Source: Lentisphaerota bacterium (GTDB lineage Bacteria > Verrucomicrobiota > Kiritimatiellia > RFP12 > JAAYLN01). Taken from it: a stretch of 33,137 nucleotides of DNA. Positions 15,601-22,082 of the stretch are shown here, piece after piece. The translations under genes and the position numbers were made by a program. Numbering within the stretch: the stretch's first letter is position 1; each line of letters begins with the position of its first letter. The stretch lies in the NCBI GenBank assembly GCA_012521875.1, contig JAAYLN010000141.1:1-33137 (forward strand), written 5' to 3'. Below the pieces are notes generated by a model. That model saw only the letters and a list, made by a program, of their open reading frames with translations. It was not told the origin of the DNA and made no database searches.

Positions 15601-16698
15601 AATATCCCCGTCGTCGGCATCACCGAGATGGCCAACAGCTACTACGACACCATCTGGGGCTACGGTGCCTTCTCGCGCTGGCCGCTAGCCTACCCCAACG
15701 ACGCCTTCTCCGCCACCGCCACCCTCACTCTGGTGCTCGACCGCGCCACCTTCGTACGCCAGCTCCCCACGGGTTCGCCGACCCTCTACGCGCTCGAGTT
15801 CAAGCGCGACGGCAGCCGCATCTACGCGCTCTGGAGCGCACGCGGCGAGGCGGATGTCACGCTCGACCTCGGTACTGCGCGCTCCTACACCCGTACCGCA
15901 ATGTGCGGCGCGGTCGCGGAGGACCAGACCGCGACGCAGATCGTGGTTGACGAGGAGCCGCTCTACCTGACGCTGACCGCGCCCCTGGCCGGCGTCCGGA
16001 CCGCCCTCACGCGGCGCTACCCTCACGAGCAGTACGCCGGTGCCGACGCCGCCACCGTCGCCGCGCCCCTCGCCACGGCCGACGAGGTCGTGCTTGTCAA
16101 CACACCGGATCCGCGCATCGAGAGCACCACGTGCAACCCCTCCTTCATTGCCTTCTTCCGCCCCGGCGCCTACTCCGTCGCGGAGGTCGCCGACAACGAG
16201 CGCGGCGCCTGCATCGAGCTGACCCTCGCCACCAACACACCCGTCCCCTACCTCTACAACGAATACACCTTCCTGAAACTCGGCAAGACCGCCCCCGTGG
16301 CCGGCGAGCCCTCGACCATCAGCGTGTGGGTCAGGGGCAACTCCTCCTGGGGCAAAATCTTCTTCGAGGTCACGGATGCCGAGGGCGAGAAGTGGATCAG
16401 CGCCGGCTCCGGCGGCTACGGCTGCGTGACGCACGACTGGCCGGGACAGGCGGCCATCAACTTCGACGGCTGGCACTTCGTCCAGTTCCCCATTACCGCC
16501 GCCTCGCCCGTCAAGGTCCATGCCCCCGGCGAAAACCAGTGGCAGTGGCAGCACGACGGCGCGGACGGCAACAAGCGCATGGACTTCCCCATCCGCGTCA
16601 CGGGTCTCGGCGTGGCCATGCACCGCGAGGTGCTCAAGCTCACCGAGCTCGTCCCCGTCACACCCTCCATCCGCCTGCAGAACATTAGCGTTTTTTAG
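12622..16698 (+). CDS. Large exported protein, possible glycoside hydrolase of unknown family
   Basis: 1358 aa. The ATG at 12622 is preceded by AAGGA at a 6-base spacing and followed by a clear signal peptide ending AFA-A near residue 25, so the upstream part of the track ORF is not coding. The N-terminal ~200 residues look like a concanavalin/LamG-type beta-sandwich (EEFDGYGD, then beta-rich segments). Residues ~280-740 are mostly beta-rich. From about 745 (YYSWNFNGAHG) a barrel-like region follows. It contains FHESGGGG (Glu844), MPEACFEW (Glu958 and Glu962) and VVGITEMANSYYDT (Glu1002), acidic residues at strand ends as in clan GH-A. The last ~180 residues resemble a carbohydrate-binding sandwich. 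I do not recognise a named family. Periplasmic or extracellular polysaccharide hydrolysis is inferred from the architecture. Confidence 0.8.
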   Translation: MTIRHLTRPLITAMSLALATSPAFAATVRTVYQEEFDGYGDAVEVFNQGATIAEWPASLKSLWLSDVRGDARKTPFPITTPPATERYTFSFAFKFGRSEAPRAFQLKLYFNDSGQSREVILTIDEAGSRFGQAAVAKPAAGRKGFLNDGNWNQALIAVQGRQARLFLCRGGLFAEECSATLPAGRLTGYNFASGTPVGFDSIRIVENATHEDPYAFRSYVAKIAAASARARAAALPDAPAAYTNTTPLGSLVLAYRSSADTRRKDDVINLALLDGTSHPIRLRARDGQAPFGYRAYDAAEGVFKPVPGNCAISNLLLMVSSPKLGRNVSVYTRPCPYYRYNPPELTESLAHLEAFPAADNHTFEIALHATGVATNYEVWVDARFAGHLPLAAPLAGFTAALSGPASSVRLVRATPAGQSAGHGLYLPLDVNGLGRPFGTLAGKVEYQKGTVPFLPADPANALNLALCRENLGSFALECNGYLQRSAFDGMPSSMHFAVPTRQYIRAHALCAVAPDAPADFLPVVTARLTQFRSGDGRSEAVCDTTVRLPAPGSSEPLPANVRAVGKVGKVPLYQVAFDFDVGAIQDVVMMQDLPNLDFEFLGPTYRKDTYYLSRKRSPDYDTFSSVQVLAATLERSPVDFVVLPARVGSTYYPDEQAGFTVRATPVRPGDKATYTVTCTVTDRAGQQLDTFTERFSGAMEHTFTFRQKAYGPYNTIFTLADAAGKLLVTHRARFALLPPDTRKAGYDAPYYSWNFNGAHGTPRDIAVWGDMLKRMGVHRTNLGGLAETNELARRYQLTMAQFPQLRAKTAPDATPEQQRQAMIAQAREHTARYPHCKAALIFHESGGGGPFPAELLGGTTTITPEQKQEDEKRTAIAREVAEAWRAADPSVRIVIGNTGESVVPIAKMFREKLPHNLIDAMGEESVGMTMPPELSTAYPAFNLRRLAEIYGYTNVMPEACFEWKSRVRRHFRPGLDAAFIARDALIAHAWRFRNIPVVGITEMANSYYDTIWGYGAFSRWPLAYPNDAFSATATLTLVLDRATFVRQLPTGSPTLYALEFKRDGSRIYALWSARGEADVTLDLGTARSYTRTAMCGAVAEDQTATQIVVDEEPLYLTLTAPLAGVRTALTRRYPHEQYAGADAATVAAPLATADEVVLVNTPDPRIESTTCNPSFIAFFRPGAYSVAEVADNERGACIELTLATNTPVPYLYNEYTFLKLGKTAPVAGEPSTISVWVRGNSSWGKIFFEVTDAEGEKWISAGSGGYGCVTHDWPGQAAINFDGWHFVQFPITAASPVKVHAPGENQWQWQHDGADGNKRMDFPIRVTGLGVAMHREVLKLTELVPVTPSIRLQNISVF

Positions 16699-16709
16699 GC
16701 GCCGCCGGA

Positions 16710-16731
16710 TTACCGGCTTTTTTGCCGGTAA
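16710..16731 (+). terminator. Stem-loop just after the 1358-aa protein gene
   Basis: TTACCGGC pairs with GCCGGTAA across a TTTTTT loop, 11 bases after the stop codon. The T-run is in the loop rather than after the stem, so intrinsic termination is doubtful, but the position fits a transcript end. Confidence 0.35.
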
Positions 16732-16782
16732 CCTTGCCGACTTCGCTGCCTGCTGCTTGTTTTCTCTCACAGAGGCAGGGGC

Positions 16783-16880
16783 AATTTGTGATTTGTGATT
16801 TGGCAGTGGCCTCCCGTTCGCTTCCGATGCACTGGCACGGGCATCTTGCCCGTGTTGACGGCGTGAAACGCCGCCCGGAC
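16783..16880. repeat. Repeat words and a fragment of the palindromic element
   Basis: 'atttgtgatttgtgatttgg' at about 16785-16804 belongs to the A/T-rich word family. At 16834-16854 GGCACGGGCATCTTGCCCGTG-type sequence repeats the inner palindrome of the element at 5009-5106 without its terminal arms. Confidence 0.45.
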
Positions 16881-16918
16881 GATCGACGCTCGTCCCTCCC
16901 AGCACTGCGCGATCCCGA

Positions 16919-17076
16919 TCATCGTCCGACAACCAGATTGTCCATCATGCGGTCTTCATTGGCCTCATATGCCCAGAGTATATTCCGCAACACATCTTGT
17001 CTCGCGGAGTCTTCATCATCAAACCGAGACTGACAATCATATGCCTTGCTCTCTAGCCACCATCTTTTTCAAAATA
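16919..17076 (-). pseudogene. Coding-like remnant after hicA
   Basis: Downstream of hicA on the minus strand an open frame without a start codon reads with protein-like composition (for example ARQDVLRNILWAYEANEDRM) to a TGA at 16919. It begins just before the hicA stop in a different frame and is too short to name. It may be the tail of a decayed gene or a very small gene. Not recognised. Confidence 0.25.
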
Positions 17077-17283
17077 AGTTCGTGGCAACTGTGATTGTCG
17101 GATGATCGATAAAAGTGTTCCCATTCTGATTTCACGATGCAGTGGGACAGGAACGGTAATTGTACCGCGTGGAGTTTGCATCTGCATGATGGCATGCCTG
17201 CCTTTTTGACGCACCAGAAAAAAACCATGCTCGCTTAACAAACGGCAAATGTCATGCCCCGAAAAAACACCGAGCTTAGGCAT
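17053..17283 (-). CDS. hicA: HicA family mRNA interferase toxin
   Basis: 76 aa, typical for HicA (YcfA-like, double-stranded-RNA-binding fold), a ribosome-independent mRNA endonuclease toxin. The N-terminus MPKLGVFSGHDICRLLSEHGF matches the family pattern. VRQKGRHAIM contains the conserved catalytic histidine (His30), followed by GTITVPVPLHREIRMGTLLSIIRQ, the usual C-terminal part. I choose the ATG at 17283, which overlaps the end of hicB by 8 bases (ATGCCTAA), rather than the TTG at 17295. It is transcribed with hicB and translationally coupled to it. The local base composition is poorer in GC than the neighbours, consistent with acquisition by transfer. Confidence in the family is high; activity is not shown. 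Confidence 0.88.
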   Translation of the reverse strand: MPKLGVFSGHDICRLLSEHGFFLVRQKGRHAIMQMQTPRGTITVPVPLHREIRMGTLLSIIRQSQLPRTYFEKDGG

Positions 17284-17500
17284 AAACGGCTTCAAATCGA
17301 GAGATGTACACTTCCCCTTTTAAACGGCTCTTAATTTCTTGTGCATCAGCACACTCCAAGTAGAGTTCAACAGCCTCCCGCAAGTTAGCCGCAGCCTCTT
17401 CAACCGTTTTTCCCTGACTGGCAATGTCCAGTTCGGGACAGAGGGAAACAAAACCGTCTCCCTCACGCTCAACAAACGCTGTTAATGAACATTTCGCCAT
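17276..17500 (-). CDS. hicB: HicB family antitoxin (short form)
   Basis: 74 aa from the ATG at 17500, which follows GGGGAG at a 4-base spacing; the longer track start has no such support. The sequence MAKCSLTAFVEREGDGFVSLCPELDIASQGKTVEEAAANLREAVELYLE is the classical partial RNase-H-like HicB fold that binds and neutralises HicA. A DNA-binding tail (helix-turn-helix or ribbon-helix-helix) is absent, so autoregulation must differ from the long HicB type. The antitoxin gene precedes the toxin gene, the reverse of the classical hicAB order but seen in many short-HicB pairs. A candidate promoter (TTGGTT, 17-base spacer, TACGGT; 17524-17552) lies just upstream. Confidence 0.88.
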   Translation of the reverse strand: MAKCSLTAFVEREGDGFVSLCPELDIASQGKTVEEAAANLREAVELYLECADAQEIKSRLKGEVYISRFEAVYA

Positions 17501-17523
17501 AGGACTCCCCATTTCATGGCTAC

Positions 17524-17552
17524 ACCGTAGCACAAATTATCTACACAACCAA
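17524..17552 (-). promoter_or_regulatory. Candidate promoter of hicB-hicA
   Basis: Minus strand: TTGGTT (17547-17552), 17 bases, TACGGT (17524-17529). The predicted start near 17517 leaves a short leader that includes the hicB ribosome binding site. The boxes are weak matches. Confidence 0.35.
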
Positions 17553-17585
17553 GAATGATTTAGCGTGGGGTGCAATCGGTTGGTG

Positions 17586-17854
17586 CCGTTTAAGAGCGAG
17601 TTTAAGCGGGTGGTTTAAGTGTGTGCTTTGCACTTACTCTCACACTTAAACGGAACGCTTACTCCACCCGCTTACTCCCAGTTTCACGTCTTTTCATCTT
17701 TTGCGGTTAAACACACCCTCTCTGCGTGTCTTTTCTTTCGCGGCTCTCCTTGGCGCTCTTGGCGTCTTGGCGGTTCAATCTTTTTCGAGGATGAAGGCGA
17801 TCCATCCCGCATTCCGCCCGCTCTCCATGCGCACCCCTGCCGCCAGCCGATTAC
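17586..17854 (+). repeat. Composite repeat leader block (WbsX side)
   Basis: The order on the plus strand is: 'gtttaagcgggtggtttaag' words and related ones (17586-17680); TTTCACGTCT; CTTGGCGCTCTTGGCGTC (17744-17776); GAGGATGAAGGCGATCCATC (a degenerate hexamer part); CGCATTC; CTCTCCATGC; and AGCCGATTAC (17845-17854). It mirrors the block in front of the oxidoreductase gene. No gene is seen in it. Confidence 0.6.
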
Positions 17855-17874
17855 GGCGTCCCAGACCAGCGGCA

Positions 17875-17903
17875 TTGACCGGCCGGCCCGCCTGTGGCAC
17901 ACT
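17875..17903 (+). promoter_or_regulatory. Candidate promoter of the WbsX-like gene
   Basis: TTGACC (17875-17880), 17-base spacer, CACACT (17898-17903, 3 of 6). The predicted start of transcription falls at about 17910, directly before the ATG at 17911. This would make the message leaderless and fits the lack of a ribosome binding site. Confidence 0.4.
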
Positions 17904-17910
17904 TGATTTT

Positions 17911-19050
17911 ATGTCAAACACCTGCACTCTGGCCGCCTACTATTTCGGCAACTACCACCCGGGCGATCCCCGCAACACGCGCCTGAAGGGCTCGGCGGAG
18001 TGGAGCGAATGGGAACTCGTCAGGGAGGCGCGACCGCGCTTCCCCGGACACCTGCAGCCGCGGGTACCCCTCTGGGGCTACGGCGACGAGTCGGATCCCG
18101 CCGTGATGGCGCAGAAGATCGACGCGGCAGCCGATCACGGCCTCGATGTCTTCATCTTCGACTGGTACTACTACAACGACGGCCCCTTCCTCGAAAGATC
18201 CCTCGACCGCGGCTATCTCGGCGCACCCAACAACGGGCGGGTCAAGTTCGCCCTGATGTGGGCCAACCACGACTGGGTTGACATCCATCCGGCACGCCGC
18301 GGCGTCACACCGGCATTGCTCTATCCGGGCGCGGTGACGCCTGCCACCTTCGAGACCATCGCCGATCTGGTCATCGGGCGCTACTTCCGTCATCCATCCT
18401 ACTGGCGCATCGCGGGCCGTCCCTACTTCTCGTTCTACGATCTCGGCAAGCTGCTGGCCAGCTTCGGGGGCGTGGAGGAGACCCGCGCGGCACTGGAGGC
18501 GTTCCGCGAACGCGCCCGCACCGCCGGCGTGGGCGAACTGCACCTCAACGCCGTGGCGTGGGGACGGCCGATCCTGCCGCGCGAGCAGACGCCCGCCTAC
18601 CTGCCCAAACTGGTAAACGACCTCGGCCTCGACTCCACCACCTCGTATGTCTGGGTACACCATGTCGGCCTGCCGGAACTCGAGACCGACTACAACTGGG
18701 CCCGTGACCGCTACCTCGAGGACTTCGCCAACAACGAGCCCCTCTATTCCGTGCCCTGCTACCCCAATGTCACGCTCGGCTGGGACTCCACCCCGCGCTG
18801 CCATCCCGAGAGCGAATTCGCCCCCGTGGGCTATCCCTTCTCGAATACCATCAGCGGCAACACGCCGGCGCGTTTCCAGGAGGCGCTGTCGCGCGTCTGC
18901 GCGCTGGTAAAGGACCGGCCCACGGATCAGCGCATCGTCACCATCAACTCATGGAACGAGTGGACCGAGGGCAGCTACCTCGAGCCCGACAACATCAACG
19001 GCATGGGCTATCTCGAGGCCATGGCACGGGTAAAGGGTGTTGGTGAGTAG
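17911..19050 (+). CDS. WbsX / GH99-like domain protein
   Basis: 379 aa from the ATG at 17911 (MSNTCTLAAYYFGNYHPGD). The upstream part of the track ORF is repeat DNA. The family (glycosyltransferase WbsX, GH99-like fold) is found in O-antigen and polysaccharide loci, and its members are thought to act on glycans. Visible marks are AAYYFGNYHPGDPRN at the N-terminus, VFIFDWYYYNDGPFLERSLDRG, KFALMWANHDW and the C-terminal INSWNEWTEGSYLEPD with the conserved acidic residues of the WNEW.EG motif. There is no signal peptide, so it is probably cytoplasmic. The length is near the family's usual 350-400 aa. No ribosome binding site is visible and a promoter sits at leaderless distance. Whether it hydrolyses or transfers sugar is unresolved. 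Confidence 0.87.
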   Translation: MSNTCTLAAYYFGNYHPGDPRNTRLKGSAEWSEWELVREARPRFPGHLQPRVPLWGYGDESDPAVMAQKIDAAADHGLDVFIFDWYYYNDGPFLERSLDRGYLGAPNNGRVKFALMWANHDWVDIHPARRGVTPALLYPGAVTPATFETIADLVIGRYFRHPSYWRIAGRPYFSFYDLGKLLASFGGVEETRAALEAFRERARTAGVGELHLNAVAWGRPILPREQTPAYLPKLVNDLGLDSTTSYVWVHHVGLPELETDYNWARDRYLEDFANNEPLYSVPCYPNVTLGWDSTPRCHPESEFAPVGYPFSNTISGNTPARFQEALSRVCALVKDRPTDQRIVTINSWNEWTEGSYLEPDNINGMGYLEAMARVKGVGE

Positions 19051-19065
19051 TGAGCGGGGAGTGGT

Positions 19066-19154
<89 letters not shown>

Positions 19155-19176
19155 AGCGCGGGTACGGGGGCATGGG

Positions 19177-19512
19177 ATGCCAATGGACAAGGCTATAACG
19201 AAAAGTAACTTCACATTCCGGCTCATGGCCGGAATTTACGGAATTCAGGCGGTCATTGCCACGCTCACGGCATCCCTGGGAACCGCCTGTCCCGCATGGT
19301 TGAAACCCAATACCGTTTTCATTCCGATCTATCTGCTTCCGCTCGCCGGGGTGCCCTGGGCCATGCGCCGCATGGATACCCGGCGCGGCCGCATCCTCAT
19401 GCTTCTCCTTGCGCCCGCCGGCTCGCTCGTTGTGCTGGTTGTCTTCAGCGTGATCGGCGCCGCCTTGTCACTGTTCCTCTTTGGCACTTTTTCGATGGAC
19501 GGGATACAGTAA
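19177..19512 (+). CDS. Small membrane protein of unknown function
   Basis: 111 aa (109 if started at the ATG at 19183). The open frame shows three hydrophobic stretches: about residues 15-36 (FRLMAGIYGIQAVIATLTAS), 47-62 (VFIPIYLLPLAGVPWA) and 73-104 (ILMLLLAPAGSLVVLVVFSV and beyond). Charged residues (MRRMDTRRGR) separate the last two. This pattern is typical of a real inner-membrane protein rather than a chance frame. I do not recognise a family. It is flanked by repeat words on both sides. A purine-rich GGGGGCATGGGATG stretch precedes the start but gives no clear ribosome binding site. Confidence 0.55.
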   Translation: MPMDKAITKSNFTFRLMAGIYGIQAVIATLTASLGTACPAWLKPNTVFIPIYLLPLAGVPWAMRRMDTRRGRILMLLLAPAGSLVVLVVFSVIGAALSLFLFGTFSMDGIQ

Positions 19513-19605
19513 TCCTTCCACATTCAGGGCTGCCATCCGCAACCGGCGACGCCGTCCATTTATGCCGCGCCGTAGCCCGCAGGGCTTAAACCACCCGCTT
19601 CCACT

Positions 19606-20145
19606 TTCGCCTTCGTCAAAGCTCACGACAAAGCGACAACGTGGCGTCTCTGGCACTCGACGACAATCGACGACAATCGACGACAGCGGCCAACCGGAGG
19701 ATAAAACCTATTGTTAAAACTATGTCCCGCCCCTTCAGGGCTAGTCATTTTTTGCCACATTTCCCAGGGCGTTGCCCTGGGCTGGTATATCGCGCCCCTT
19801 CAGGGCTTTCATCAACTTTGTCGCGAGCTTTGCCGGTAACTTTGTTGGTAACTTTGTCGAAATCGCAAGGAACCGCGAAAGCACGAAAGAGAAGGTGCAA
19901 TTTGCCGCGAATGCACGCGAAACTGGATTAAGCGGGTGGAGTAAGCGTGCCGATTAAGAGTGGGTTTAAGTGTGGGGTTTAAGTGTGCACTTCGCACTTT
20001 CTTGATCTCCTACACCTTCGTCCCCTGCGTCCCATTCGTCCCATTCGTCCCATCATTGCCGCAAGCTAAAGATTAAGCGGGTGGAGTAAGCGTGCCGATT
20101 AAGAGTGAGATTAAGTGCGGAGTTTAAGTGGGTGCTTCGCACCTG
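19606..20145. repeat. Dense intergenic repeat region
   Basis: No gene is supported between 19513 and 20217. Present are: CGACAAAG-type repeats (19606-19640, and inverted at 19811-19864); 'cgacgacaat' decamers (19651-19689); a palindromic word CCCAGGGCGTTGCCCTGGG with GCCCCTTCAGGGC on both sides (about 19732-19812); two 'ttaagcgggtggagtaagcg' blocks (19926-20000 and 20069-20145); and 'cgtcccattc' decamers (20018-20052). All are short, degenerate and mostly seen elsewhere in the window. Confidence 0.6.
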
Positions 20146-20181
20146 CACCTTGTCCCCACACCTTGTCTCCCACTGTAGAGG

Positions 20182-20210
20182 TTGCCACCTGCCCCTCCAT
20201 GCACTATTCT
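20182..20210 (+). promoter_or_regulatory. Candidate promoter upstream of the DUF1848 gene
   Basis: TTGCCA (20182-20187), 17-base spacer, TATTCT (20205-20210, 4 of 6). The predicted start of transcription is about 20217, next to an ATG at 20218 that opens a 58-codon frame overlapping the DUF1848 start. Confidence 0.45.
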
Positions 20211-20217
20211 TAGCACA

Positions 20218-20394
20218 ATGCTGGAAATTTCTGAAGAACCCTGCACCGGCTTTGGTGGCAGGGGTGCAATCTGCGACGACCGCCCATTGCAGTCCGGCAA
20301 CCAAGAGCAACCCGCGCGGCAGCTCCACGGGCTTGTCACAACCGGCTACAGTACGGACAAGCGAGGTGATCGTGGCTTCCTGGGCAAAGGTTGA
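20218..20394 (+). CDS. Possible small leader ORF overlapping the DUF1848 gene
   Basis: 58 aa (MLEISEEPCTGFGGRGAICD...), starting at the predicted transcript start and ending 23 bases inside the DUF1848 gene in another frame. It could be a translated leader peptide coupling translation, or chance. No family is recognised and there is no ribosome binding site, as expected for a leaderless start. Confidence 0.28.
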   Translation: MLEISEEPCTGFGGRGAICDDRPLQSGNQEQPARQLHGLVTTGYSTDKRGDRGFLGKG

Positions 20395-21433
20395 ATTGAC
20401 GACCGAGGACGGCAGGACTGTGGAGGCCCAGGCGCCCGTCATCGTCTCCGCCAGCCGCTCGACGGATATTCCGGCATTTTACGCGGACTGGTTCATCAGC
20501 CGTCTTGAGAAGGGCTACGCAAAGTGGTTCAATCCCTTCAACGGAGTGCCACTCTACGTCTCGTTCGCAAAGACCCGGCTGGTCGTTTTCTGGTCGAAAA
20601 ACCCCCGGCCGATGCTGGAGAAGATCCCCGGCAGGCAGGAGACTCCGCTTGATATCGTGGAACAGCTCGGTCGGAATTACTACTTCCAGTTCACGCTGAA
20701 CGATTACGAGGCCGAGAGGATCGAGCCGAACGTTCCGCCGCTTGAAGCCCGCATTGGCACGTTCGTCGAGCTTGCCAGGAGGATTGGCGATTCCGGGCAC
20801 GGCAACGACCGTGTGATCTGGCGGTTCGACCCTCTTCTTCTGACGGATACGCTGACGCCGAGGTTGTTGCTCGAACGGATGGAGCGTATCGGCGACAAGA
20901 TCGCACCGCACACTCCGCGTCTCGTCTTCAGTTTTATCGATATTCAAGCCTATGCCAAAGTCGCACGGAACCTGAAAAGAGCAGGAATTAGCGTCCGGGA
21001 GTTCCGGGAGGAGGAGATGCTCGAGGTGGCGGAGGGGGTCGCACGGCTTGTAAAGGGGTGGGGAATTTCCGCCGGGACATGCGGTGAGGCGGCCGACCTT
21101 CCCGGCATCGGGCACAACCGCTGCGTTGACGACAGGCTGATGGTCAAATGCTTCCCAAACGACGAGGTGCTGATGAAGTTCATCGGGGCACAGTGCGTGG
21201 AGCCCGCCTTCTTCAATCAGGCAGCCGTCTGGAAGGCGCCCGACAGGCCGAGGAAGGATCCCGGACAGCGCGCCGCCTGCGGTTGCATCATGAGCAAGGA
21301 TATCGGCGCTTACAACACCTGCCCGCACCTGTGCCATTATTGCTATGCCAACTCAAGCAACAACGAGGCCATGACGAACTGGCTGCGTCACCGGAAAAAT
21401 CCCCACGCCGAGACAATCACTGGGAAATTTTAG
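20372..21433 (+). CDS. DUF1848 family protein with C-terminal radical-SAM-type cysteines
   Basis: 353 aa from a GTG at 20372 (MASWAKVELTTEDG), chosen because GAGG lies 5 bases upstream and upstream sequence is repeat words. The N-terminal core VIVSASRSTDIPAFYADWF and KWFNPFNGVPLYVSF is typical of DUF1848, as are FWSKNPRPML, FQFTLNDYE and VIWRFDPLL. The C-terminus holds CGCIMSKDIGAYNTCPHLCHYCYAN. Cys317, Cys321 and Cys324 form CX3CX2C, the spacing of radical SAM enzymes, and Cys303 and Cys305 form an additional pair. The family is uncharacterised but was noted for this iron-sulphur-like cluster. Unusually, the motif is near the C-terminus rather than the N-terminus. Cytoplasmic; substrate unknown. 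Confidence 0.9.
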   Translation: MASWAKVELTTEDGRTVEAQAPVIVSASRSTDIPAFYADWFISRLEKGYAKWFNPFNGVPLYVSFAKTRLVVFWSKNPRPMLEKIPGRQETPLDIVEQLGRNYYFQFTLNDYEAERIEPNVPPLEARIGTFVELARRIGDSGHGNDRVIWRFDPLLLTDTLTPRLLLERMERIGDKIAPHTPRLVFSFIDIQAYAKVARNLKRAGISVREFREEEMLEVAEGVARLVKGWGISAGTCGEAADLPGIGHNRCVDDRLMVKCFPNDEVLMKFIGAQCVEPAFFNQAAVWKAPDRPRKDPGQRAACGCIMSKDIGAYNTCPHLCHYCYANSSNNEAMTNWLRHRKNPHAETITGKF

Positions 21434-21727
21434 ATTTTAAATTTTAGATTTGTGATTGTCTGGAGCTTTGCACTGGCACATTAGCGATGCAGTATGCAAT
21501 GTGCCGTCGGTGGCGGCAGGAGACTGGGGTGGAAGACGGAGGCCCGCACGCGGCGGGGAAGCCGCGTCTACTACGCTTGCACATCCAGGAACGGTAATGG
21601 CCGTACCGAGGGGATGCATGGGCGGGAATGGCGGTACGAACGGGAGATAGGGGACAGGAGACGGGAGCACATGGGATGATCGAGCGAATCGACTCATTCG
21701 AATCCATCGATTCTATCGATTCTATCG
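21423..21727. repeat. Intergenic words downstream of the DUF1848 gene
   Basis: 'aattttagattttaaatttt' words (21423-21457) start at the very end of the gene. A stem-loop GGCACATT / AATGTGCC follows (21475-21482 with 21498-21505), then the CGGCGGGGAAGCCGCGTCTA word (about 21551-21570) and GAATCGA/TCGATTCTA repeats (21677-21727). No gene is seen. Confidence 0.5.
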
Positions 21728-21737
21728 AAAACCACTT

Positions 21738-21836
21738 GAGCCTCTTGCAAAAGCCTCGTGGCATGGGCGTTCCGCCCATGAAACACGGGCAAGATGCCCG
21801 TGCCACGTGTGCCTACAAGGGTTTTGCAAGAGGCTC
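21738..21836. mobile_element. Palindromic MITE-like element, copy B
   Basis: 99 bp with 15-bp perfect terminal inverted repeats (GAGCCTCTTGCAAAA at 21738-21752, complement at 21822-21836). It encloses the same two inner palindromes as copy A at 5009-5106 but in the opposite orientation. No coding capacity. Confidence 0.65.
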
Positions 21837-22000
21837 ACTTCATACGCCCCGCCAGGAACGGCAGGCAGTCCCTGTGGCGGCTCGCCGGTCACACCGCGTA
21901 GCGGCGTGACGGGGACGGCTCGCCCTACCTCTCGGTGGCTGTACCGTGAGCTTATGCCGGGTCGGCGGGCGGGGTGGTTCGGTACAGGCCGCAGCAAACA

Positions 22001-22052
22001 TTTAGAACTTTAGAACTTCCGAACTTTAGAACTTTAGAACTTTAGAACTTCC
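22001..22052. repeat. GAACTTTA tandem repeat
   Basis: Five to six units of 'tttagaact' or 'ttccgaact' form a short A/T-rich tandem array about 30 bases beyond the 3' end of the minus-strand CsgG-like gene. Its origin and role are unknown. Confidence 0.6.
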
Positions 22053-22082
22053 CCGCACCCCCTCCTCGCCAGCCGCTTACCT

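Noticed and set aside
21437-21697. Possible hicA remnant (GTAITVPG) on the minus strand
   Set aside because: The resemblance to GTITVPV of HicA is only a few residues long and sits among repeat words. Too weak to call.
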